Shown: piece by piece, positions 17,534 through 25,896 of the stretch | Numbering within the stretch: position 1 is the first letter of the stretch | Layout of the letters: each line of letters begins with the position of its first letter | The notes under the pieces: generated by a model | What the model saw: only the letters and a program-made list of their open reading frames with translations | Databases searched by the model: none | Told to the model about the DNA's origin: nothing | Translations under genes and position numbers: made by a program | Source of the DNA: TMP-86 sp046347195 | GTDB taxonomy: Bacteria > Pseudomonadota > Gammaproteobacteria > Steroidobacterales > Steroidobacteraceae | Length of the DNA stretch: 64,000 nt | Direction: 5' to 3' | Assembly: GCA_046347195.1 (NCBI GenBank) | Contig: JAXMGQ010000002.1 | Coordinates: 186,001-250,000, forward strand

Positions 17534-17610
17534 GAGGGGACACCTTCGCCGGGCCATTCAAGCACATCGGCCGGAGCAGAATGGAAATTTTTCAACCTGT
17601 GGAGGGGCTG

Positions 17611-18855
17611 TCAGGCGGGGTGGCGCGCCCAGTTCACGGCAGCGGGGGTGATGTCGGCGAGGGTCGGCGTGCCGGCCTGCCGCATGATGACCTGCAGCTC
17701 GCGCCGAAGGATGTCGATGATCGCCTCCACCCCGGGCTGGCCGAACCCCGCCAGTCCCCAGACGTACGGCCGGCCGATGCCCACCGCGGTGGCGCCGAGG
17801 GCGAGCGCCTTGAAGACATCGGTGCCGCGGCGGATGCCGCCATCGATGAACACGGGGACCCGCCCCGCGACCGCGGCACTCACCTCGGGCAGGCACTCGA
17901 GCGTGGGTCGCAGCGTCTCCTCGTCACGGCCACCATGGTTCGAGATGACCACGGCATCGACGCCATGCTCGACGCATTTCTGCGCATCCTCGCCGGTGAC
18001 GATGCCCTTGACGATCAGCTTCATGGGCACGGCATCGCGTACGCGCCGCAGGTAGTCCCAGGTGATGTCCACCGGCGAATCCGCCTTGACCTTGGAGACA
18101 TCCAGGCCCGCGTACAGCGGCGCCTTGCGCACCGGGTCGTGCGAGCCTTCGAGGTGGCAGGCATTGCAGTTGCGCGTGTCGCGCCGCATGGCGCGGAACA
18201 GGGTCTCGGTGTTGCGCCCCGGCATGAGATCCACGGTGAGGGCGATGGCGCTGCAGCCGGCCGCCCTGGCGCGGCCGATCACGCTGCGGGCGACGTTCCA
18301 GTCGTCGGTGGCATAGAGCTGCTGCCACAGCGGCGCGCCGCGGGCCTCGGCGATGCCCTGCAACGCCGTGGAGGCGTAGCTCGAGGACATGTACTGCACG
18401 TGGCGCGAGCCGGCGCCGCGGGCACTCGCCAGCTCGGCCTGCGGATGGAAGGCCCGTTGGCTGGAGACGGCCGAGAGGTACAGCGGGAATTCCCAGCGCT
18501 GCCCGAGGATGGTGCGGCCGGTGTCGAGATGACTGACATCGACGAAGCGATGCGAGCGGATCTGCAGGTGTGAGTAGGCCTCGTGGTTGAGCGCGAGGGT
18601 GCGATCATCATCGGTGCCGGTGGCGAGGTAGCCGAAATGCGCCGGCGGCAGCACGGCGCGTGCGACGGCCTCGAACTCCGCGACGTTCAGGAGCTGTGAA
18701 AGTGCCGGCACGTCCTGGGCGCCGGTCGCCTGGGCGCCCACCGCCTGGGCGATGGAACGCACCGGCAGCAGCGCCGCCAGTGGCGCGCGCGCGGCCAGGC
18801 CCAGCAGCCGGCGCCGCAACCGCGAGGCGGGCAGCGGATCTCGCATGGAACTCAT
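17611..18855 (-). CDS. FMN-dependent alpha-hydroxyacid dehydrogenase, probably exported, with CXXCH
   Basis: 414 residues. The N-terminus SRLRRRLLGLAARAPLAALLP looks like a twin-arginine leader. The body is an FMN TIM-barrel (lactate oxidase/glycolate oxidase family): ALTVDLMPGRN, the FMN-contacting KGIVTGED (Lys near 283), catalytic His307 in VISNHGGR, and IDGGIRRGTDVFKAL. Family members oxidise lactate, mandelate or similar acids. Unusually it also carries CNACH at 230-234, a haem c attachment motif, inside the loop that is variable in this family. Its electron acceptor may thus be a cytochrome rather than oxygen; this is inference. Confidence 0.87.
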   Translation of the reverse strand: MSSMRDPLPASRLRRRLLGLAARAPLAALLPVRSIAQAVGAQATGAQDVPALSQLLNVAEFEAVARAVLPPAHFGYLATGTDDDRTLALNHEAYSHLQIRSHRFVDVSHLDTGRTILGQRWEFPLYLSAVSSQRAFHPQAELASARGAGSRHVQYMSSSYASTALQGIAEARGAPLWQQLYATDDWNVARSVIGRARAAGCSAIALTVDLMPGRNTETLFRAMRRDTRNCNACHLEGSHDPVRKAPLYAGLDVSKVKADSPVDITWDYLRRVRDAVPMKLIVKGIVTGEDAQKCVEHGVDAVVISNHGGRDEETLRPTLECLPEVSAAVAGRVPVFIDGGIRRGTDVFKALALGATAVGIGRPYVWGLAGFGQPGVEAIIDILRRELQVIMRQAGTPTLADITPAAVNWARHPA

Positions 18856-18984
18856 CCCCCCGGAAAGCTCCCCCGGGTCGAGAATACTACAGGCCTCGCC
18901 CGTTGCCTCGGTCAGAACGCCGGGTACATCTGATGAACACGCAATGCGGTTGCATGCGGCGAGACTAACGCAATCGAGCCTCCG

Positions 18985-19383
18985 TCAGGAGCCGCGCGTG
19001 AGCCGGAATCGGGGCCGGGTCGGCAGCAGCGGTTCCCATGCGACCGCATCCGCGGTCCAGATGTGATCGGCGGGCGCGAAACGAGCGGGATCATCGAGCG
19101 AGCAGACGGTGATGTCGATTTCACCCCCGCGCTTTTCGTTCCAGTAGGTCAGTGGAGTGCCGCACCGGCCGCAGAAGGTCCGCCGTACGCCCGGCGAAGA
19201 GCCGAAGCTCACGGGTTCACCGCGCTCGAACCGCAGGGCCGCAAGGCTCACCGTGCACCAGGCCACCGCATGCGCACCCGCCGCGCGCTGGCAGGAACGG
19301 CAATGGCAAAGCGTGGGCTCGTACAGCGGCGCGGCATCGGCGCGGTATCGCACGGCTCCGCACAGGCAACCGCCGATCAGCAT
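18985..19383 (-). CDS. GFA-family zinc protein
   Basis: 132 residues. The cysteine pattern of the glutathione-dependent formaldehyde-activating (GFA/CENP-V) fold is complete: GGCLCGAVRY, CHCRSCQRAAGA and FCGRCGTPLTYW. Members bind two zinc ions. Few are true formaldehyde-glutathione condensing enzymes, and no formaldehyde dehydrogenase is nearby, so the substrate is open. It starts 7 bases after the stop of the DUF3106 gene and may be the last gene of the sigma-factor operon. Confidence 0.88.
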   Translation of the reverse strand: MLIGGCLCGAVRYRADAAPLYEPTLCHCRSCQRAAGAHAVAWCTVSLAALRFERGEPVSFGSSPGVRRTFCGRCGTPLTYWNEKRGGEIDITVCSLDDPARFAPADHIWTADAVAWEPLLPTRPRFRLTRGS

Positions 19384-19390
19384 CTGCGCC

Positions 19391-19855
19391 TCATCGCCGG
19401 CGCAGGTCGTCGTGCCGCTGCTCCGGCGTCATCTGCCGCCAGCGGCGCCGCAGTTCCTGGCGCTTCTCCGGCGGCAGCTCGCGAAAGCGCTGGAAGTTCT
19501 CCCGTACCCGCGCCTGCTGCTCAGGCGGCAGCGCCTTGAATCGGTGCCAGCGCTCGCGAAGCTGCTGACGCTCCTCCGGCGGCATCGCCCGCCACTCGCG
19601 GAAGCGCTGCCGCGCCTCGCCGCGCTGATCCTCGGACATGCCGAGCCAGCGCTGGCTGCCCCGCGCGAGCGCCTGCTGGCGCTCCGGCGGCAGGCTGTTC
19701 CAGTTATCACGGAAGCGGCCGAGCAGTTGCTGCTGCTGGCTGCTGAGCGACTGCCAGCTCTGCCCCGCGGAGGGGACCTGCGCCTGTGCGCGAGGCACGC
19801 CGCCGAACAGGGCCAGGGCGCACAGCATCGCTGCCGGGAAAAGCTTGCTGATCAT
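19391..19855 (-). CDS. DUF3106 periplasmic repeat protein
   Basis: 154 residues from ATG 19855 (GAGG four bases upstream). A signal peptide (LFPAAMLCALALFGGVPRAQ) is followed by repeated helices built on PPE(R/E/Q/K)(R/Q)Q...R units, spaced about 20 residues, in the style of DUF3106. The mature protein is rich in Arg, Glu and Gln and lacks cysteine. DUF3106 genes commonly end an ECF sigma/DUF3619 operon in Beta- and Gammaproteobacteria, as here. The start overlaps the preceding stop. A role in envelope stress sensing is plausible but unproven. Confidence 0.85.
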   Translation of the reverse strand: MISKLFPAAMLCALALFGGVPRAQAQVPSAGQSWQSLSSQQQQLLGRFRDNWNSLPPERQQALARGSQRWLGMSEDQRGEARQRFREWRAMPPEERQQLRERWHRFKALPPEQQARVRENFQRFRELPPEKRQELRRRWRQMTPEQRHDDLRRR

Positions 19856-20121
19856 GACCTCGTGTCCTCGGCCGCCGGAGGGTCGTCCCCTGCCTCGCGC
19901 GCGGCCCCGCGGTGCTGCCTGAACCATTCCCACCATTTCGCATCCTCGACATCGTCCTGGCCGAGGAACTCCAGCAAGGCCTCATCGGGCAACGCCGTCG
20001 CCGGCTGCGTCCCGCCGCGCGATGCCGCGTCCCCGTGCGGCGCCGGCGATGGAGGTTCCGCGCGCGCCAGTCCCGCCAGCAACAAGGCTGCGGCCGCCGG
20101 CAGGACCCAGATCGTGCGCAT
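19852..20121 (-). CDS. Small exported protein of the sigma-factor operon
   Basis: 89 residues with a signal peptide (MRTIWVLPAAAALLLAGLARA). The mature part is Pro/Ala-rich, then acidic and aromatic (LLEFLGQDDVEDAKWWEWF). Its LEFLGQDD...WW motif resembles the LEFLQDDPEFYDWV stretch at the end of the upstream protein, suggesting a shared binding feature. No known family is recognised. It overlaps both neighbours by one to four bases, so it belongs to the same operon. Confidence 0.7.
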   Translation of the reverse strand: MRTIWVLPAAAALLLAGLARAEPPSPAPHGDAASRGGTQPATALPDEALLEFLGQDDVEDAKWWEWFRQHRGAAREAGDDPPAAEDTRS

Positions 20122-20507
20122 CAGCCCGTCGAGCCGCCCGGTGCGACCGCGGCATCGGATTTCTGCACCCAGTCGTAGAATTCCGGATCATCCTGCAGGA
20201 ACTCGAGCGGATCATTGGAGGCCACGAGTTCCAGGTCCTCGAGGCCATTGCGCGCATCGGGGAGCGAGCCACGCTCCTGCGCTCCGTGGCCCACCCACAA
20301 GCCCACCGCCATCACCAGGGCCGCCGCGGCGCCGAACGCCGGCGTGAAGGACATCCAGCGCGGGCGCGAACCCGCACCGGCCGCCGCCAGTGCGGCGTGC
20401 CGTGCCTGCGTCAGGCGCGAGCGCATGCGCATGTCGAGGCCCTCCACGCTTTCCTGGAACAGCTCCCGGCTGCGGCCTTCGATGTCCTGCATGCGCTTTG
20501 CGTTCAT
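20121..20507 (-). CDS. DUF3619-like membrane protein, putative anti-sigma factor
   Basis: 128 residues from ATG 20507, which overlaps the sigma-factor stop (ATGA). The N-terminal half is a cytosolic helical stretch with many Arg (GLDMRMRSRLTQARHAAL). One membrane helix follows (FTPAFGAAAALVMAVGLWVG), then an acidic periplasmic tail ending LEFLQDDPEFYDWVQKSD. Topology and position immediately after an ECF sigma gene fit an anti-sigma factor, as inferred for DUF3619 proteins. Confidence 0.75.
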   Translation of the reverse strand: MNAKRMQDIEGRSRELFQESVEGLDMRMRSRLTQARHAALAAAGAGSRPRWMSFTPAFGAAAALVMAVGLWVGHGAQERGSLPDARNGLEDLELVASNDPLEFLQDDPEFYDWVQKSDAAVAPGGSTG

Positions 20508-21121
20508 TCCCACACCTCGCCGAGGGCATCGCGCAGGGCGTGCACGGCCCGCGAATAATGAGTCTTGACACTGCCTTGCGTACAGCCCATCGCGAGCGCC
20601 GTCCCGGCGACATCGAGGCCCTCGAAGTTGCGCAGCATGAAGGCCTCGCGCTGACGCGCGGGCAGATCGCCCAGCGCCTGTTCGAGCTGGCGCATCGCCT
20701 CCCCCTGCATCAGGGTATCCGCGGGCTGCGGCGAAGGATCAGCCACCTGCTCGAGCGGATCAGGCGCCGCGTCCTGCGCATCGCGCGAGCCCGGCCAGAA
20801 TGCCATGAACCGGCGTCGGACCGTGGCGCGCCGCTGCAGGTCGCGGATGCCGTTCTGCAGGATGCGGAAGAACAGCGGCCGCCATTCCGCGCTGGGGCGA
20901 TGCGCGTAGCTGCGGGCAAGGCGCAGCATCGCATCCTGCACCACATCCAGGGCATCGTCGGCATCGCGCAGCGCGAGCTGGGCCATGCGGAAGGCGCGTC
21001 GCTCCACCCCAGCCAGGAATTGTTCGAGTTCACGCGTGTTCTGCAGGGCAGCGTCCTTCGACCGGGGAGCGGCCTCATCCCAGGGAGCCCACGGGCAGGA
21101 GAGCGTAGCAAAGCGCGGCAT
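20504..21121 (-). CDS. ECF sigma factor (RpoE-like)
   Basis: 205 residues. Region 2 is seen as LALRDADDALDVVQDAMLRLARSY with EWRPLFFRILQNGIRD. Region 4 is seen as LGDLPARQREAFMLRNFEGLDVAGTALAMGCTQGSVKTHYSRAV, which holds the -35-binding helix-turn-helix. A short acidic linker joins them. Three small envelope protein genes overlap or abut downstream, so the unit is a sigma/anti-sigma operon. It is divergent from priA across 116 bases. The first ~25 residues are not family-like, and a later start is possible. Confidence 0.9.
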   Translation of the reverse strand: MPRFATLSCPWAPWDEAAPRSKDAALQNTRELEQFLAGVERRAFRMAQLALRDADDALDVVQDAMLRLARSYAHRPSAEWRPLFFRILQNGIRDLQRRATVRRRFMAFWPGSRDAQDAAPDPLEQVADPSPQPADTLMQGEAMRQLEQALGDLPARQREAFMLRNFEGLDVAGTALAMGCTQGSVKTHYSRAVHALRDALGEVWE

Positions 21122-21237
21122 TTTTCGTACCCTTGACGGCGGCGCACCGATAGCCTTATCAACGCGCCTCCCGGGCTTGGGTTGACGCGGCCGCGACGGC
21201 CCGGGTCGACCCGTAACCCGTTGATATCAGGACGCCG

Positions 21238-23427
21238 ATGACCGATTCCATCCTGCAGGTCGCCCTCGACACGCCATTGCGGCGGGTGTTCGATTACCGC
21301 CCGCCGGCGGGACTTGCCCCGGCGCGCCTGGTGCAGGGCGTCCGCATCCGCGTGCCGTTCGGACGGCGCCGGCTCGTGGGTATTGTCGTGGGAATCGTGG
21401 CGCACAGCGAGGTGGCGCCGGACAAGCTGCGCGAGGCTTTCGAGATCCTTGACGAAGAACCCCTGTTCGACCCGCACACCTTCGACCTGCTGCGATGGGC
21501 CGCCGACTACTACCATCACCCGGTGGGCGAGGTCTTCGCCGCGGCGATGCCGGCCGCGGTGCGCGATGGCCGGCCGCTGGCCCACCGCCTCATCCTCTGG
21601 TCGTTGAGCGAGGCGGGCCGGCAGGCGCACACCGCCACCGCCGGCCGGCGCGCCCCCCGGCAGCAGGCGCTGCTCGCGTGGCTGGCGGAACACGAGCTCG
21701 CCGACCGGGGGGCGATCCTGGAGGCGGGCTTCTCGGCCGAGCTGCTGCGAGCCGTGCAGGAACGGGGACTCCTGGCCTGCGTCGAGCGCGAGCCCGAGGG
21801 CGCGCCGCCGCGCCCTCGACCCAGCCCCGTGACGCTGTGGCCGGCACAGGAAGCGGCTGTGCAATCCCTGATCGCCTCCCTCGGGCGCTTCGAGGCGCAC
21901 CTGCTGTTCGGCGTCACCGGCAGCGGCAAGACCGAGGTCTACCTGCGCGCCATCGAGGCGGTGCTCGAACGCGGCGGGCAGGTGCTGGTGCTGGTGCCGG
22001 AGATCGGCCTCACGCCGCAACTGCTGGCGCGCTTCACCGAACGCTTCGGCGCCGGCATCGCCGTGCTGCATTCGGGGCTCGCGGGGGGCGAACGGAGCGA
22101 GGCGTGGTGCGCGGCACGAAGCGGTGCGGCGCGCATCATCATCGGCACCCGCTCGGCGGTGTTCACCCCGCTCCCCGAGCTCGCGCTGGTCATCGTCGAT
22201 GAGGAACACGACACCTCCTTCAAGCAGCAGGAGGGATTCCGCTACTCGGCGCGGGATCTCGCCGTGCTGCGCGCGCAGCGTGCGCTGCTGCCGGTGGTGC
22301 TGGGTTCCGCCACGCCCTCGCTCGAGAGCCTGGAGAACGTCGCGCACCGGCGCTACCAGCTGGTCCGGCTGCCGCAGCGGGCCGCCGCCGCGCACCCCAC
22401 GCGCACACAGGTGATCGACCTGCGCCGGCACGGCAGCGACAACGGCCTGTCGCAGCCTGCCATCGGCGCCATCCACGCGCACCTGTCCAGCGGCGGCCAG
22501 GTCATCGTGTTCCTCAACCGCCGCGGCTTCGCGCCCACGCTGTTCTGCTGTGACTGTGGCTGGAGCGCGCACTGCGAACACTGCGATGCGCGCATGACGG
22601 TGCACCGGCGCGCCGGGCGGCTGCGCTGCCACCACTGCGGCGCCGAGGCGCCCGTCCCCTCGCTGTGCGGCGCCTGCCGGCATCCGCTCATGCCGGTGGG
22701 CCAGGGCACCGAACGCGTCGAGGACACCCTGCAGCGGCTGTTCCCGCAAGCGCCGCTGGCGCGCATGGACCGGGATTCGGTCAGCAGTCGCGGAAGCCTC
22801 GAACAGGTGCTCGACAGCGTGCACAGCGGCGCGGCGCGGATCCTCATCGGAACCCAGATGCTGACCAAGGGCCATCATTTCCCCGAGGTGAGCCTGGTCG
22901 TGATCCTCGATGCCGACCAGGGCCTGTTCGCCACCGACTATCGCGCCACCGAGCGGCTCGCGCAGATGATCACGCAGGTCGCCGGCCGCGCAGGCCGCGC
23001 GGCGCGGCCGGGCGAGGTGCTGATCCAGACGCAGTACCCAGAGCATCCGTTGCTGCAACGGCTGATCTCGGCGGGTTACGAAGGCTTTGCCGCCGATGCG
23101 CTGGAGGAGCGCCGTATCGCGCAGTGGCCGCCCTTCTCGCGCCTCGCGCTGCTGCGTGCCGATGCGCGCAACCCGAAGGCCGTCGAGGAATTTCTGGCTG
23201 CGGCCGCCTGGCAGGGCCGCGCGGCGCAGGGCGTGAAGATCCTGGGACCGGCGACGGCGCTGATCGCGCGCCGCGCCGACCGGCACCGGGCGCACTTGCT
23301 GATCGAGGCGCCGGGCCGGCCGCAACTGCACCGTTTCCTCGGCGTCTGGCTGCCGCGGGTCGAGGCGCTCAAGGTGCGGCAGGGGCTGCGCTGGAGCCTC
23401 GATGTGGACCCGACGGAAGTCGACTGA
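21238..23427 (+). CDS. priA: Primosomal replication-restart helicase
   Basis: 729 residues, the normal PriA length. An N-terminal 3'-DNA-binding domain (ILQVALDTPLRRVFDYRPP) is followed by the helicase motifs: Walker A FGVTGSGKTEVYL, DEEH box VIVDEEHDTSFKQ and GSATPSLES. The zinc-binding insert has eight cysteines (CCDCGW, CEHC, CHHCG, CGAC). PriA recognises stalled forks and reloads DnaB. It sits 24 bases upstream of argS. Confidence 0.97.
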   Translation: MTDSILQVALDTPLRRVFDYRPPAGLAPARLVQGVRIRVPFGRRRLVGIVVGIVAHSEVAPDKLREAFEILDEEPLFDPHTFDLLRWAADYYHHPVGEVFAAAMPAAVRDGRPLAHRLILWSLSEAGRQAHTATAGRRAPRQQALLAWLAEHELADRGAILEAGFSAELLRAVQERGLLACVEREPEGAPPRPRPSPVTLWPAQEAAVQSLIASLGRFEAHLLFGVTGSGKTEVYLRAIEAVLERGGQVLVLVPEIGLTPQLLARFTERFGAGIAVLHSGLAGGERSEAWCAARSGAARIIIGTRSAVFTPLPELALVIVDEEHDTSFKQQEGFRYSARDLAVLRAQRALLPVVLGSATPSLESLENVAHRRYQLVRLPQRAAAAHPTRTQVIDLRRHGSDNGLSQPAIGAIHAHLSSGGQVIVFLNRRGFAPTLFCCDCGWSAHCEHCDARMTVHRRAGRLRCHHCGAEAPVPSLCGACRHPLMPVGQGTERVEDTLQRLFPQAPLARMDRDSVSSRGSLEQVLDSVHSGAARILIGTQMLTKGHHFPEVSLVVILDADQGLFATDYRATERLAQMITQVAGRAGRAARPGEVLIQTQYPEHPLLQRLISAGYEGFAADALEERRIAQWPPFSRLALLRADARNPKAVEEFLAAAAWQGRAAQGVKILGPATALIARRADRHRAHLLIEAPGRPQLHRFLGVWLPRVEALKVRQGLRWSLDVDPTEVD

Positions 23428-23450
23428 TCGGGTAAACTCGCGCACCTTGC

Positions 23451-25208
23451 ATGAACCAACTGATCGCAAAATTGCTGGGCACGGCGCTCGCCACGCTGCC
23501 CGAGGACCTGGTACCCGCCGCCGCGCGCAGCGAGCCGGAAGTCGAGCGCACGCGCGATCCGGCGCACGGTGACTTCGCCTCCAACCTCGCCATGCGCCTC
23601 GCCAGGTCCGCGCGCCAGAATCCGCGCAAGCTGGCGCAGGCGCTGGTCGCGGCGATTCCGCCCCATGAGTCCATCCTGAAGGTCGAGGTCGCGGGCGCCG
23701 GCTTCATCAACTTCTTCCTCGCCCCCGGCGCCTACCACGGGCAGGTGCTCGACATCCTGCGCGAAGGCCGGGCCTACGGCCGGTCCGATGCGGGCGCCGG
23801 CCAGCGCCTGATGGTGGAATTCGTCTCGGCCAACCCGACCGGCCCGCTGCACGTGGGTCACGGCCGGCACGCCGCCTACGGCGCCACGCTCGCCAACCTG
23901 TTCGAGGCGGTGGGGTACGAGGTCGCCCGCGAGTACTACATCAACGATGCCGGCCGGCAGATGGAAATACTCGCCGCCAGCCTCTGGTTGCGATACCTGG
24001 AGCTGTGCGGCGAGCGCTTCGTGCTGCCGGCCAACGCCTACCGCGGCGACTACATCATCCCGATCGCGCGCCAGTTCCACGCGAAGGCCGGCGAGCGGTT
24101 CCGCAAGCCCGCCGCGCAGGTCTTCGAGGGCCTGCCGCCGGATGAGCCGCAGGGCGGGGACAAGGACGCCTACATCGATGCGGTGGTCCTGCGCGCTCGC
24201 ACGCTGCTGGGCGATGCGTCGTTTCGCGAGGTGCAGGACTTCGTGTTGGGCGACATCCTCGCCGACATCCGCGACGACCTCGCGCAGTTCGGCGTGTACT
24301 TCGATCGCTGGTTCTCCGAACGGAGCCTCGCGGAGGATGGCTCCATCGACCGCGTCCTCGCGCAGCTCGAACGCAAAGGTCATGCCTACCGCAAGGACGG
24401 CGCGCTGTGGTTCCGCAGCACCGCCTGGGGCGATGAGAAGGACCGGGTGATGGTGCGCGAGAACGGCATCAAGACCTACTTCGCCTCGGACATCGCCTAC
24501 GTCATCAACAAACTGGAGCGCGGCTTCTCCCACCTGGTTTACGTCTGGGGCGCGGACCACCACGGCTACATCATGCGCCTGAGGGCGGGGCTGGAGGCGC
24601 TGGGCGGCGACACCTCGAAGTTCGAGGTGCGGCTGGTACAGTTCGTGACCCTGTACCGCGGTGGCGAGAAGGCGCAGATGTCGACCCGCTCGGGCGAGTT
24701 CGTGACCCTGCGCGACCTGCGGCAGGAGGTGGGCAACGATGCCGCCCGCCTGTTCTACGTCATGCGCAGCAACGATCAGCACCTGGACTTCGATCTGGAG
24801 CTCGCGAAGTCGCGCTCCAACGACAATCCGGTCTACTACATCCAGTATGCCCATGCGCGGGTGGCGAGCGTGATGCGCCAGCTCGGCGAGCGGGGCCTGA
24901 CCTTCACCCCGGCGGGCGCAGCGGCGCAGCTCGAATGCCTGCGCGAGCCGCAGGAGATGGGACTGATCAGGCGGCTGACGCAGTTCCAGGAGATCATCGC
25001 GGCGAGCGCCGAACAACGGGCGCCGCACACGCTGGTGCACTACCTGCGAGACCTCGCCAACGATTTCCACACCAACTACAGCGCACACCAGCTGCTCGTT
25101 CCCGACGAGGCGCTGCGAAATGCGCGACTGACGCTCGCCGTGGCGGCGCAGACGGTCATCCGCAATGGGCTCACGCTGCTGGGCGTGTCGGCGCCGGAGA
25201 CCATGTAG
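23451..25208 (+). CDS. argS: Arginyl-tRNA synthetase
   Basis: 585 residues. The N-terminal Add1 domain and the class I signature HVGHGRH (in NPTGPLHVGHGRHAAYG) are clear. The KMSKS equivalent is degenerate (MSTRSG), which is usual for ArgRS. The C-terminal anticodon-binding DALR domain ends in AQTVIRNGLTLLGVSAPETM. It charges tRNA-Arg, a reaction in which ArgRS needs bound tRNA. A SPOR-domain gene follows after 3 bases, the argS-ftsN-like order seen in many gammaproteobacteria. Confidence 0.97.
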   Translation: MNQLIAKLLGTALATLPEDLVPAAARSEPEVERTRDPAHGDFASNLAMRLARSARQNPRKLAQALVAAIPPHESILKVEVAGAGFINFFLAPGAYHGQVLDILREGRAYGRSDAGAGQRLMVEFVSANPTGPLHVGHGRHAAYGATLANLFEAVGYEVAREYYINDAGRQMEILAASLWLRYLELCGERFVLPANAYRGDYIIPIARQFHAKAGERFRKPAAQVFEGLPPDEPQGGDKDAYIDAVVLRARTLLGDASFREVQDFVLGDILADIRDDLAQFGVYFDRWFSERSLAEDGSIDRVLAQLERKGHAYRKDGALWFRSTAWGDEKDRVMVRENGIKTYFASDIAYVINKLERGFSHLVYVWGADHHGYIMRLRAGLEALGGDTSKFEVRLVQFVTLYRGGEKAQMSTRSGEFVTLRDLRQEVGNDAARLFYVMRSNDQHLDFDLELAKSRSNDNPVYYIQYAHARVASVMRQLGERGLTFTPAGAAAQLECLREPQEMGLIRRLTQFQEIIAASAEQRAPHTLVHYLRDLANDFHTNYSAHQLLVPDEALRNARLTLAVAAQTVIRNGLTLLGVSAPETM

Positions 25209-25211
25209 GCG

Positions 25212-25766
25212 GTGGCCAGGGACTACAAGACCCGGCCGCGCCGCGGCGGCGGCGGCTTCTCCGGCTGGCTCGGCCTCGGGCTGGGACTCGCACTGGGCCT
25301 GCTGATCGCCGGACTCATCTGGGTCAAGGATCATCCGCGCGAGACGGCCGCGCCCGCCGAGAAGCCCGCGCACCACGATCGGCGCAAGGGCGCCGAGGCG
25401 GAGAGCCCCGAGGAGGAGGCACCGGCGAAGTCATACGACTTCTACGACATGCTGCCGAAGTTCGAGGTGGTGGTTCCGGAGAAGGAAAAGGACGTGAAGC
25501 CCGACCTGCGCGCGGCGCCCGAGACCCGGCCGGGCACCTACGTCCTGCAGGCAGGCTCGTACAAGAGCTTTGCCGACGCAGACCGCATCCGAGCGCAGCT
25601 CGCCCTGCAGGGCATCGAAAGCAAGGTGCAGAAGGTGTCGGTGGACGCCGATACCTGGCATCGCATCCGCATCGGCCCCATCTCCAACCTGGACGAGCTG
25701 AACCGCATGCGGCAGAAGCTGCGCAAGACGGACATCGATGTCATCGTGATCCGCGTCGGGGATTGA
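25212..25766 (+). CDS. SPOR-domain protein (FtsN/DedD-like)
   Basis: 184 residues from GTG 25212. A basic N-terminus (RDYKTRPRRGGGG) leads to a single membrane helix (WLGLGLGLALGLLIAGLIW), then a charged linker, then a C-terminal SPOR domain (GTYVLQAGSYKSFADADRIR ... WHRIRIGPI). SPOR domains bind denuded septal glycan, so the protein likely acts in division or septum maturation, like FtsN. The domain is only about 75 residues and the linker is short compared with E. coli FtsN. Confidence 0.88.
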   Translation: MARDYKTRPRRGGGGFSGWLGLGLGLALGLLIAGLIWVKDHPRETAAPAEKPAHHDRRKGAEAESPEEEAPAKSYDFYDMLPKFEVVVPEKEKDVKPDLRAAPETRPGTYVLQAGSYKSFADADRIRAQLALQGIESKVQKVSVDADTWHRIRIGPISNLDELNRMRQKLRKTDIDVIVIRVGD

Positions 25767-25785
25767 GCCGCCCGCCGCGCCGGGC

Positions 25786-25810
25786 GACCCGCCGCGCCGG
25801 GGGGTCTTTT
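25786..25810 (+). terminator. Probable rho-independent terminator after the SPOR gene
   Basis: GACCC pairs with GGGTC across a GC-rich loop, followed directly by TTTT (25807-25810). It lies 20 bases after the SPOR stop and before the S41 protease gene. The stem is short, so confidence is moderate. Confidence 0.5.
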
Positions 25811-25896
25811 CGATCAATTGCGGGCCTGCGTCACAGCGCATTTGACGTAAGGCATCATAACGTGTCCTCCTGATGGGCCCCTCAAGGATCCGAGTC

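Noticed and set aside
20710..23469. 919-codon minus-strand open frame opposite priA
   Set aside because: Shadow frame; PriA on the plus strand has every helicase motif. It also fuses, without sense, into the sigma-factor region.
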